The notes below the pieces were generated by a model. The model ran no database searches. It saw only the letters and a list, made by a program, of their open reading frames with translations, and was not told the DNA's origin. A stretch of 20,667 nucleotides of DNA from Ghiorsea sp. (GTDB lineage Bacteria; Pseudomonadota; Zetaproteobacteria; Mariprofundales; Mariprofundaceae): contig JALUWH010000037.1 of assembly GCA_027019685.1 (NCBI GenBank), positions 1 to 20,667 of the forward strand, given 5' to 3'. Position numbers and translations under genes: made by a program. How positions within the stretch are numbered: position 1 is the stretch's first letter; every line of letters begins with the position of its first letter. This document shows positions 14,395 through 20,667 of the stretch, piece after piece.

Positions 14395-16168
14395 GGTTCG
14401 CCAGCGTTATGACCAACGTATTTATATTTTTATAGTGCTACTGTTTTGCCTGATGTTGTTGTTATTGGGGCGTATGATTCAATTGCAGTGGGTACAGTAT
14501 TCAAAACATTTTACACAGTCGGAAGATAATCGCATTCATATTTCACCAGTATTACCAACGCGTGGTATTATGATGGACAGGTTTGGACAAGGTTTGGCTG
14601 TCAATGAAGTGTCGTATAAAATCACTTTAGTTCCTGAACGTGTGGAGAATTTAACAACTGTTTTTGCTTCATTACAACACTTGTTGGGTTGGACAGATAA
14701 ACAAATTCAACGCATGAAAAAACGTGTTCAGCGAGCGCGTTCTGATAGGGCTGTTTTACTCATGGATCAATTAACATGGTCCACTGTTGCGCCTCTTGCC
14801 GCGCGGTTACATCATTTTTCTGGGGTGGATGTGGTGGCGGGCACCCACCGCTATTATCCGTATGCGATACAAACATCACACATGGTAGGTTATTTATCTT
14901 TGGTGCGAGACGTGGACATTAAACAAGGATACTTACGTATGGAATATGTTGGGCGAAGCGGCCTTGAACGTATCTTTGAGAAACGCTTGCATGGTCATTT
15001 GGGATACAGACATGAGGAGGTCGATGCCAAAGGGCGGCGAGTAGCATTACTCAAGACAATTGCCCCTGTTACTGGTGAGAATATTCAGTTAAGCCTAGAT
15101 GTAGAGTTACAAAATGTAGCTGCTAAAGCTTTAGGGGATAGAACGGGTGCTGTGGTAGTCATGGATGTTCATACTGGAGAGGTATTAACTTTATTGAGCC
15201 AGCCAGGGTATGATAGCAATAAGTTTATAACGGGGCTTGAAACAGCACAATGGAATGCGTGGTTGAATGATGCACAAAGACCGCTTTTAAATCGTACAAC
15301 GCAAGCTGCGTACCCGCCAGGATCGACTTTTAAGATGATACCGAGTTTTGCAGGTTTGGCCCAAGGTTTAAAATTGGCTAGAGGTTCAACACAGTGCCCA
15401 GGTTATATTGAGCTTGCCGATCGAAAAATTCGTTGTTGGAAGAAACAAGGTCATGGGCATGTGGATATGCATGATGCACTTGTTCATTCTTGTGATGTGT
15501 ATTTTTATAAAATGGGTGATGCGCTTGGCATGAGCCGATTAACGCAAGAGGCTAAAAGGTGGGGGTTTGGTGAGCGAACAGGTATTAACTTGCCCCCTGA
15601 GTCCAAAGGCCTTTTACCCAAAGAGCGGCCTGGTATGGGAAGAAGAAACTGGTATCGTGGGGAAACAATGATTACGGCAATTGGGCAAGGTGCTGTGACC
15701 GTAACACCTGTGCAAATGGCAAGGTTTGCGGCGGCTATTGCTAATGGTGGACAAATTTTACAGCCTTTAGTTGAGAAGAATAAGCCCATTCATATTGTGA
15801 GAACATTGGATATCAAACCAAGTCATTTGAAAATAGTGCGCCAAGCGATGCGCGATGTGGTTGCAGACCCAAGAGGCACAGCTCATCGTGCACTATCTCG
15901 TGCAAAATGGACGGTTGCAGGTAAAACAGGTACAGCACAAGTGGTGATGATGGCAGATGATGAAGCAAGAACATCATCGGATGCAGCAAATCATCAAGAT
16001 CATGCCTGGTTTATGGGTTATGCACCTTTTGAGAACCCTGAAATTTCCGTGGCAGTTTTTGTAGAGCATGGTGGGCACGGTGGCAGCTCTGCCGCTCCTG
16101 TTGCACGTGCGGTTATCGATGCTTGGGCAGAAAAAAAACGTGTTATTCGTGCACAGGTTAGCCCATGA
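14378..16168 (+). CDS. mrdA: Penicillin-binding protein 2 (elongasome transpeptidase)
   Basis: A 596-residue class B PBP that crosslinks new peptidoglycan during elongation. A short cytoplasmic tail and one transmembrane helix (about 15-32) are followed by the pedestal domain with LPTRGIMMDRFG (about 59-70). The transpeptidase domain has S316-T-F-K319 (acylation serine), S371-C-D373 and K516-T-G-T519. The SxD form of the second motif is normal for PBP2. ATG 14378 is chosen because GAGAAGG lies directly upstream; an in-frame ATG at 14348 would add 10 residues with no ribosome site and lie deeper inside mreD. It overlaps mreD by 17 nt and rodA by ATGA. Confidence 0.96.
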   Translation: MWNQLEVRQRYDQRIYIFIVLLFCLMLLLLGRMIQLQWVQYSKHFTQSEDNRIHISPVLPTRGIMMDRFGQGLAVNEVSYKITLVPERVENLTTVFASLQHLLGWTDKQIQRMKKRVQRARSDRAVLLMDQLTWSTVAPLAARLHHFSGVDVVAGTHRYYPYAIQTSHMVGYLSLVRDVDIKQGYLRMEYVGRSGLERIFEKRLHGHLGYRHEEVDAKGRRVALLKTIAPVTGENIQLSLDVELQNVAAKALGDRTGAVVVMDVHTGEVLTLLSQPGYDSNKFITGLETAQWNAWLNDAQRPLLNRTTQAAYPPGSTFKMIPSFAGLAQGLKLARGSTQCPGYIELADRKIRCWKKQGHGHVDMHDALVHSCDVYFYKMGDALGMSRLTQEAKRWGFGERTGINLPPESKGLLPKERPGMGRRNWYRGETMITAIGQGAVTVTPVQMARFAAAIANGGQILQPLVEKNKPIHIVRTLDIKPSHLKIVRQAMRDVVADPRGTAHRALSRAKWTVAGKTGTAQVVMMADDEARTSSDAANHQDHAWFMGYAPFENPEISVAVFVEHGGHGGSSAAPVARAVIDAWAEKKRVIRAQVSP

Positions 16169-17268
16169 ATATATTTCAACGTTTAGACAGTGTATTGCTT
16201 TTGTGTTTACTTTCTCTTGCGGTGATTGGCATGGCAACGCTTTATGGGGCAGTGCATACTGGAGATATATCTATTTGGTACAAACAAGGTGTATATTGGT
16301 TGGTTGGTTTATTCGCTTTTACATTGATGTGTTTTATGCCGATTCGTATGGTAGGTATGTTGGTATGGCCTGTATATTTACTAGCTTTATTGTTGCTGTT
16401 ATTAGTACCCTTTGTGGGGGATGTGCAAATGGGCGCTAGGCGTTGGATTGATTTAGGCTTTGCAAACATTCAACCTTCGGAGCTGATGAAGTGGGCGTTG
16501 GTTTTACTTTTGGCCTATTGGTTTGCCATGCGTGAAGCATCATCTTTGAGGGCGCTTGGTGCCGCCTTAATGTTTGTGAGTGTGCCAGCAGGTTTGATTG
16601 TGATTCAACCTGATTTAGGTACAGCGTTAGTGTTATGCTTGGCAGCTTCAGCGATTATTTTGGTGGCAGGGTTTCCTTGGAAGTGGTTTTTAGGTTTGGT
16701 AGCAGTTAGCCCTGTCGCACTCTATATTCTATGGCACAATATGCTGGACTATCAAAAAGGTAGGGTACTAAGCTTTCTTAACCCTGAGTTGGACCCTTTG
16801 GGTAAAGGTTATCACGTGATTCAATCATCTATTGCCATTGGTTCAGGGGGTATTTTTGGTAAGGGTTACCTTGAGGGAAGTCAGTCTCGGTTACACTTTT
16901 TACCAGAGCAACATACAGATTTCATTTTTGCCGTATTCGCAGAGGAGGGGGGATTAATTGCATCTTCAGTACTGTTTTTATTGTATGGAATTTTGATAAC
17001 GCGGATATTAATCATTGCACTTCGTGCACATAGTCGTTTTGCAGGTTTGGCATGTGTGGGTATAGCCTCTATCTTCACTTTATATATCTTTGTGAATATT
17101 GGCATGGTTTCAGGTATGTTGCCCGTGGTTGGTGTTCCACTCCCTTTTATTAGTTACGGTGGCTCGGCGCTATTAAGTATGCTGGTTGCCTTGGGGTTAG
17201 TGATGCGGGTAGCGATTGAATCAAACGGTCAAGTTAGCTGGCAGCGACCGAGTAGTCCATTGAGCTAA
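16165..17268 (+). CDS. rodA: Rod-shape-determining protein RodA, SEDS glycosyltransferase
   Basis: A 367-residue SEDS protein (E. coli RodA 370) with about ten membrane helices. RodA polymerises lipid II into glycan strands and works as a pair with PBP2, whose gene it overlaps by 4 nt (ATGA). Conserved features are GARRWIDLGFANIQPSE (about 90-106), the IQPDLGTAL segment (147-155), and the essential aspartate D252 in EQHTDFIFAVFAEE. The C-terminal signature VPLPFISYGGSAL follows. These distinguish it as a RodA/FtsW protein, and the operon context favours RodA. No terminator is visible after its stop, so the downstream small gene may be cotranscribed. Confidence 0.96.
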   Translation: MNIFQRLDSVLLLCLLSLAVIGMATLYGAVHTGDISIWYKQGVYWLVGLFAFTLMCFMPIRMVGMLVWPVYLLALLLLLLVPFVGDVQMGARRWIDLGFANIQPSELMKWALVLLLAYWFAMREASSLRALGAALMFVSVPAGLIVIQPDLGTALVLCLAASAIILVAGFPWKWFLGLVAVSPVALYILWHNMLDYQKGRVLSFLNPELDPLGKGYHVIQSSIAIGSGGIFGKGYLEGSQSRLHFLPEQHTDFIFAVFAEEGGLIASSVLFLLYGILITRILIIALRAHSRFAGLACVGIASIFTLYIFVNIGMVSGMLPVVGVPLPFISYGGSALLSMLVALGLVMRVAIESNGQVSWQRPSSPLS

Positions 17269-17356
17269 TTCTTTTAATATATGTGATATTTGTCTCTTGA
17301 ATATAAGTTTATCCGCTTTAATGTTTTGCTTTATAAATAAGAAGGGGGAATATCAT

Positions 17357-17818
17357 ATGAAAAAGATTGTTTTAATTTTGACATTTTTAATGTCTTCAAT
17401 GTTGGTAGGGCAAGCTTACGCAAGCTCGGTGAATATTAATAAGGCAACAGTCGAACAGTTGCAAACCGTGCATGGTATCGGTGAGAAAACAGCAAAAGCT
17501 ATTGTTCAATATCGTAAAAAGCATGGTGCATTTAAAAATATTGCAGACTTGAAAAATGTTACGGGTATTGGTGATAAAAAATTCGCCAAGATGAAAAAAG
17601 AAGTGAAAGTCAGTGGTGCAACGTCAGTATCTAAAGACAAAAAGTCTAAAGATAACAAGAAAGATGCTAAGGCTGCGCGTGCGAAAGAGTCTAAGAAAGA
17701 TAGTAAGTCAAAAGTGAAATCCAAGGATAAGAAAAAATCCAAAGATAAGAAAAAAGGCAAGAAAAAAGGCAAGAAAAAAGAAAAAAAATCAAAAGATAAG
17801 AAGAAAAAGAAAAGCTAA
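17357..17818 (+). CDS. ComEA-like secreted helix-hairpin-helix protein with lysine-rich tail
   Basis: A 153-residue protein in three parts. A signal peptide (residues 1-22) is probably cut after AYA. A ComEA-type double helix-hairpin-helix domain covers about 24-84: the pattern VNINKATVEQLQTVHGIG, then LKNVTGIGDKKFAKM. The tail of 66 residues (88-153) is made mostly of Lys, Ser, Asp and Gly, with 35 lysines. HhH domains of this type bind double-stranded DNA, and ComEA is the periplasmic DNA receptor of competence systems; the polycationic tail would add charge-driven binding to DNA or polyanions. ATG 17357 has an AAGGGGG site; an in-frame ATG at 17297 would hide the signal peptide. No other competence gene is nearby, so the role in DNA uptake is inference. 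Confidence 0.85.
   Translation: MKKIVLILTFLMSSMLVGQAYASSVNINKATVEQLQTVHGIGEKTAKAIVQYRKKHGAFKNIADLKNVTGIGDKKFAKMKKEVKVSGATSVSKDKKSKDNKKDAKAARAKESKKDSKSKVKSKDKKKSKDKKKGKKKGKKKEKKSKDKKKKKS
17720..17782 (+). repeat. Purine-rich short tandem repeats in the lysine tail
   Basis: Two 18-nt units (17720-17737 and 17738-17755, one mismatch) overlap a run of three 12-nt units starting at 17747, 17759 and 17771. The first two 12-nt units are identical, and the third differs at its end. Both unit lengths are multiples of three, so gain or loss of a unit keeps the frame. A runs of 6-8 nt within them are slippage-prone. Confidence 0.8.
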
Positions 17819-17836
17819 GGCTAATTATTCTTGAAG

Positions 17837-17863
17837 AAAGCAGGCAATGTGCCTGCTTTTTTT
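17837..17863 (+). terminator. Intrinsic terminator after the ComEA-like gene
   Basis: AGCAGGCA (17839-17846) pairs with TGCCTGCT (17850-17857) across a 3-nt loop, with flanking A and T runs (seven T from 17857). It lies 20 nt after the stop and separates the cell-shape region from the polysaccharide region. Confidence 0.92.
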
Positions 17864-17880
17864 ATGCGCGCTTGCCAAGC

Positions 17881-17909
17881 TTGTGTATTCATAGGTAACT
17901 CCCTATAAT
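17881..17909 (+). promoter_or_regulatory. Probable sigma-70 promoter of the polysaccharide genes
   Basis: A perfect -10 TATAAT (17904-17909) lies 17 nt after a weak -35 TTGTGT (17881-17886). It sits just after a strong terminator and before a gene, so a promoter is expected here. Transcription would start near 17916, giving a leader of about 30 nt that includes AAGGAG and favouring the TTG start at 17948 over the ATG at 17918. Confidence 0.6.
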
Positions 17910-17936
17910 TTTTGGGTATGGTTATTTTAGAAAGGC

Positions 17937-17942
17937 AAGGAG
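17937..17942 (+). promoter_or_regulatory. Ribosome binding site supporting a TTG start
   Basis: AAGGAG ends 5 nt before TTG 17948. The upstream in-frame candidates (TTG 17912, ATG 17918) have no such site and would lie at or before the predicted transcription start. Confidence 0.7.
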
Positions 17943-17947
17943 TGTTT

Positions 17948-19231
17948 TTGAGTAAGGCAGTTGTCGTTGTTGGATTGGGTTATGTAGGGCTGCCATTGGC
18001 TTTGGCATTTGGTAGAGTGATGCCAACAGTGGGGGTTGACCTTTCTCAGCAGAAAATTGATGCATATAATGAGGGTTATGACCCGACAGGGGAAATGGCA
18101 AAAGCATTGTTTTCCCAAGCAAAGTATCTAAGTTATTCAAACAATTCTAAAGACATTAAGCAGGCAGACTTTGTGGTTGTTGCAGTGCCGACACCCGTAG
18201 ACAGAGCGCATCAGCCTGATTTAACAGCAGTCAAAAATGCAACGACCATGGTTGGTCAAAGTCTTAAGCAAGGCGCAATTGTTATCTTTGAATCTACAGT
18301 CTACCCTGGTGTGACGGAAGATGTTTGTGTGCCTATTTTGGAAAAAGAATCGGGGTTAAAGTGTGGTATTGGTTTTAAAGTTGGTTACTCCCCTGAACGA
18401 GTAAACCCAGGTGATAAGGTGCATAGGCTTGAGACTATTGTGAAGGTTGTTTCGGGTCAGGATGAAGATACTTTAGAGCAGGTGGCACAGCTGTATGAGC
18501 AAGTGATTGAGGCTGGGGTGTATCGTGCCCCGACCATTAAAGTGGCCGAAGCGGCAAAGGTGATTGAAAATACGCAGCGTGATTTAAATATTGCATTGAT
18601 GAATGAAGTTGCTGTCATTTTTGATAAAATGGATATTGATACGCAAGATGTATTGGATGCTGCGGGAAGCAAGTGGAATTTTTTACCTTTTAAACCAGGC
18701 TTGGTTGGCGGGCACTGTATAGGTGTTGACCCGTATTACTTGACCTATAAAGCTGAGATGATGGGTTATCAGCCCGATGTAATTTTAGCTGGGCGACAAA
18801 TTAATGACGGTATGGGTAAATTTATTGCAGGTGTGACCATCAAAAAAATGATTGATGCAGACTGTAAAGTTAAGGGTGCTAAGGTGTTGGTGCTTGGTAT
18901 TACATTTAAAGAAAACTGTGAGGATATTCGTAATTCTCGGGTGATTGATGTGATTGAAGAGTTGCAGTCTTTTGGTGTGTGTGTACAAGTGTTTGACCCT
19001 GTGGCGGATGCAGGCGAAGTAAAAAAGATATATGGACTTGAGTTGGTTCAGCTGAATGAGCTTGATGTTATTCAGGCTGTTGTGGCGGCAGTCCCGCACA
19101 ATGAAATTGTGAATATCAATGTTGCTGACTTGGCTAAGAAAGGTAAGAAAGGCATGCCATTTTTAGACGTAAAATCTGCTTTTGCCAAGCCTGCACTTGA
19201 ACAGGTGAATTTTACGGTATGGCGATTATAG
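17948..19231 (+). CDS. tviB: UDP-sugar 6-dehydrogenase, TviB/WbpO/CapL type
   Basis: A 427-residue NAD-dependent dehydrogenase that oxidises C6 of a UDP-hexose twice to a uronic acid. The N-terminal Rossmann motif is VVGLGYVGLP (residues 7-16). The central part has YSPERVNPGDKVHRL, K204 in KVAEAAKVIENTQR, and the catalytic C257 in GLVGGHCIGVDPYY. The C-terminal NAD/UDP domain has ITFKENCEDIRNSR. The PERVNPGD form and length resemble TviB and WbpO, which use UDP-GlcNAc or UDP-GalNAc, rather than the UDP-glucose enzyme Ugd; substrate choice cannot be proved here. The start is TTG with AAGGAG upstream. It is first in a unit with cysC, and an exopolysaccharide, capsule or O-antigen role is likely. 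Confidence 0.87.
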   Translation: MSKAVVVVGLGYVGLPLALAFGRVMPTVGVDLSQQKIDAYNEGYDPTGEMAKALFSQAKYLSYSNNSKDIKQADFVVVAVPTPVDRAHQPDLTAVKNATTMVGQSLKQGAIVIFESTVYPGVTEDVCVPILEKESGLKCGIGFKVGYSPERVNPGDKVHRLETIVKVVSGQDEDTLEQVAQLYEQVIEAGVYRAPTIKVAEAAKVIENTQRDLNIALMNEVAVIFDKMDIDTQDVLDAAGSKWNFLPFKPGLVGGHCIGVDPYYLTYKAEMMGYQPDVILAGRQINDGMGKFIAGVTIKKMIDADCKVKGAKVLVLGITFKENCEDIRNSRVIDVIEELQSFGVCVQVFDPVADAGEVKKIYGLELVQLNELDVIQAVVAAVPHNEIVNINVADLAKKGKKGMPFLDVKSAFAKPALEQVNFTVWRL

Positions 19232-19264
19232 TTTTTTAGTAGATACGGAGAGGGGTTAGATATT

Positions 19265-19864
19265 ATGAGTTCAGAAAATGTAGTCTGGCACATGCATCAT
19301 ATCACGAAAGATGATAGAGCGAAACAGAAGCAGCAGCGCCCATGTATTCTATGGTTTACGGGTTTAAGTGGCTCAGGTAAATCAACGATTGCAAGTGCTG
19401 TGGAGCAAAAGCTTTTTGAGCTTGGTCATCATACATATTTATTGGATGGTGATAATGTGCGCCATGGTTTGAATAAGGATTTGGGTTTTAGTGATACGGA
19501 TAGGATAGAGAATATTCGTCGTATTGGTGAGCTGTCTAAGCTGATGGTGGATGCTGGCTTGTTGGTGATGACGGCGTTCATTTCACCGTTTAAATCAGAT
19601 AGAAGAATGGTGCGGGATCTCGTGCAAAGCTATGAGTTTATTGAAGTGTATATGGATACTTCTTTAGACGAGTGTGAGCGTAGAGACCCGAAGGGTTTAT
19701 ATAAAAAGGCACGTAAAGGTGAGATTAAAAACTTTACAGGTATTGATTCTGAATATGAAATACCAGAAGCCCCTGAAGTTGTAGTCGATACCGTGCAATG
19801 CAGTATTAGTGAGTGTGCAGACCAAGTGGTTGCATATTTAAAAGAACATAAGATGATTGGTTAA
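19265..19864 (+). CDS. cysC: Adenylylsulfate (APS) kinase
   Basis: A 199-residue kinase that phosphorylates APS to PAPS, the activated sulfate donor. The family N-terminus VVWHMHHITKDDR leads to the P-loop GLSGSGKST (33-41). The APS-binding DGDNVRHGLNKDLGFS is at 61-76, the RIENIRRIGE helix follows, then the ISPF segment (106-109) at the phosphoryl-transfer loop, and later CERRDPKGLYKKARKGEIKNFTG. All expected parts are present. It has a GAGAGGGG site and starts 33 nt after the dehydrogenase. No ATP sulfurylase (cysD/cysN) is adjacent, and the neighbours are sugar-nucleotide enzymes, so a role in supplying PAPS for sulfated polysaccharide is as plausible as general sulfate assimilation. Confidence 0.95.
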   Translation: MSSENVVWHMHHITKDDRAKQKQQRPCILWFTGLSGSGKSTIASAVEQKLFELGHHTYLLDGDNVRHGLNKDLGFSDTDRIENIRRIGELSKLMVDAGLLVMTAFISPFKSDRRMVRDLVQSYEFIEVYMDTSLDECERRDPKGLYKKARKGEIKNFTGIDSEYEIPEAPEVVVDTVQCSISECADQVVAYLKEHKMIG

Positions 19865-19870
19865 ATAATG

Positions 19871-19914
19871 CAATGCTTTGCCTATGCCTAGGCAGCGCAC
19901 GGCTTAGGGCATTG
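19871..19914 (+). other. Structured intergenic segment between cysC and gmd
   Basis: CAATGC (19871-19876) pairs with GCATTG (19909-19914). Inside it, CCTATGCC (19881-19888) pairs with GGCTTAGG (19901-19908) with one mismatch, leaving a 4-nt bulge and a 12-nt loop. No T run follows, so it is not an ordinary intrinsic terminator. It could be a processing site, a leader of gmd, or a degraded terminator. The rest of the 138-nt gap (19865-20002) shows no gene or convincing promoter. Confidence 0.45.
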
Positions 19915-20002
19915 GATTGTTCAGGCATGGCACAGTAGTGTGGATGATAGAAGTACATGTTGATGAATATTTAGGCGGAGATGATATTTATGGGAGAGCA
20001 AA

Positions 20003-20667
20003 GTGAGTAAGGTTGCATTAATTACAGGTGTCACAGGGCAAGATGGTTCTTATTTGGCAGAGTTTTTATTAGAAAAAGGCTATCAGGTACATGGTATAAA
20101 GCGGAGAGCATCTTCTTTTAATACACAACGAGTAGACCATATATTCCAAGACCCACATGAGAAAAACAAGCGGTTTATGTTGCATTATGGTGACTTGACG
20201 GACTCTTCGAATCTTACGCGTATTATTCAAGAGGTTCAGCCTGATGAGGTGTATAATCTTGGTGCGCAATCACATGTGGCGGTAAGTTTTGAGTCGCCTG
20301 AATATACAGCTGATGTTGATGCTATGGGTACGTTGCGTTTGTTAGAAGCGATTCGTTTATTGGGCATGGAAAAGAAAGTGAAATTTTATCAGGCTTCTAC
20401 TTCTGAATTGTTTGGTGAAGTGCAAGAAACTCCACAAAAAGAAACGACTCCATTTTACCCACGTTCACCGTATGCTGTTGCTAAAATGTATGCTTATTGG
20501 ATTGTGGTCAACTACCGTGAATCGTATGGTATGTATGCTTGTAATGGTATTTTGTTTAACCATGAGTCGCCACGCCGTGGTGAAACGTTTGTTACACGTA
20601 AAATTACCCGTGGTTTAGCAAATATTGCTCAAGGTTTAGAGAAGTGTTTGTTTATGGGTAATATTGA
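20003..20667 (+). CDS. gmd: GDP-mannose 4,6-dehydratase, N-terminal 221 residues (cut by window end)
   Basis: An extended short-chain dehydrogenase that turns GDP-mannose into GDP-4-keto-6-deoxymannose, the precursor of GDP-fucose, GDP-rhamnose and perosamine. The open frame runs from GTG 20003 to the window edge with no stop. The cofactor motif TGVTGQDGSYLAE (8-20) and GIKRRASSFNTQRVDHI (31-47) are typical of Gmd. STSELFGEVQETPQ (132-145) and Y157-x3-K161 carry the catalytic residues, and FNHESPRRGETFVTRK (185-200) is almost diagnostic. GTG is the first in-frame start of normal N-terminal length, with GGGAG 6 nt upstream. It probably belongs to the same polysaccharide region as the two genes before it. 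Confidence 0.96.
   Translation, partial: MSKVALITGVTGQDGSYLAEFLLEKGYQVHGIKRRASSFNTQRVDHIFQDPHEKNKRFMLHYGDLTDSSNLTRIIQEVQPDEVYNLGAQSHVAVSFESPEYTADVDAMGTLRLLEAIRLLGMEKKVKFYQASTSELFGEVQETPQKETTPFYPRSPYAVAKMYAYWIVVNYRESYGMYACNGILFNHESPRRGETFVTRKITRGLANIAQGLEKCLFMGNI

Noticed and set aside
17297..17356. N-terminal extension of the ComEA-like protein from ATG 17297
   Set aside because: It would place 20 residues before the signal peptide; ATG 17357 has its own AAGGGGG site.
19928..19943. Sigma-54-like TGGCAC-N5-TGTGG before gmd
   Set aside because: The -24 half matches but the -12 half lacks the required GC, so it is probably chance.
19990..20010. Six-codon ATG frame overlapping the gmd start
   Set aside because: Too short to judge; its ATG has no clear ribosome site, and the GGGAG inside it serves the gmd GTG start.
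1..20667. CRISPR arrays, insertion sequences, phage genes or defence systems
   Set aside because: I looked for spaced direct repeats, transposase or integrase motifs and terminal inverted repeats and found none; the window is mostly core chromosome.

Overview
The window is an A+T-leaning bacterial chromosome segment, and every gene I can support lies on the + strand. It starts inside the last part of an EF-Tu gene (tuf) and runs through the conserved translation and transcription block rpmG, tRNA-Trp, secE, nusG, rplK, rplA, rplJ, rplL, rpoB, rpoC. A cell-shape and elongasome operon follows (mreB, mreC, mreD, mrdA/PBP2, rodA). After that come a small secreted helix-hairpin-helix (ComEA-like) protein with a very lysine-rich tail, and the start of a surface-polysaccharide region (TviB-type UDP-sugar 6-dehydrogenase, APS kinase, GDP-mannose 4,6-dehydratase cut by the window edge). 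The gene order, a RodA/PBP2/MreBCD set, a single-span SecE, and RpoB/RpoC with proteobacterial domain lengths and residue numbering point to a Gram-negative proteobacterium. A deep or less-studied lineage such as Zetaproteobacteria would fit, but that is inference and cannot be settled here.

Positions 1-3640: the tuf tail is followed by a strong hairpin, then rpmG, a complete tRNA-Trp with encoded CCA, and secE-nusG with directly abutting stop and start codons. A gap of about 110 nt before rplK holds a consensus -10 hexamer and a possible L1-binding element. The 183-nt gap before rplJ looks like the L10 autoregulatory leader. The real rplJ start is a GTG behind a strong Shine-Dalgarno sequence. 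Positions 3641-3780 between rplL and rpoB hold two hairpins with T-rich tails, where E. coli has its rplL-rpoB attenuator.

Positions 3781-12097: rpoB and rpoC are full length, 2 nt apart, with all catalytic and zinc-binding residues checked, and rpoC ends at a clear intrinsic terminator. The str-operon genes (rpsL, rpsG, fusA) that commonly follow rpoC are absent; mreB follows instead.

Positions 12145-17863: mreB-mreC and mrdA-rodA overlap as ATGA, and mreC-mreD and mreD-mrdA overlap by 11 and 17 nt. This indicates one translationally coupled operon building the lateral-wall synthesis machine: the MreB filament, the MreC/D connector, the PBP2 transpeptidase and the RodA glycosyltransferase. 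The ComEA-like gene follows and ends at a strong terminator.

Positions 17881-20667: a new transcription unit starts with a perfect TATAAT box and a TTG-initiated dehydrogenase gene. APS kinase follows 33 nt later, then a structured gap of 138 nt, then gmd. Together they suggest a polysaccharide containing uronic-acid amino sugars and GDP-mannose-derived deoxysugars, possibly sulfated. I saw no insertion sequence, CRISPR array, phage gene or unambiguous new system. The most unusual single item is the lysine-tailed HhH protein.
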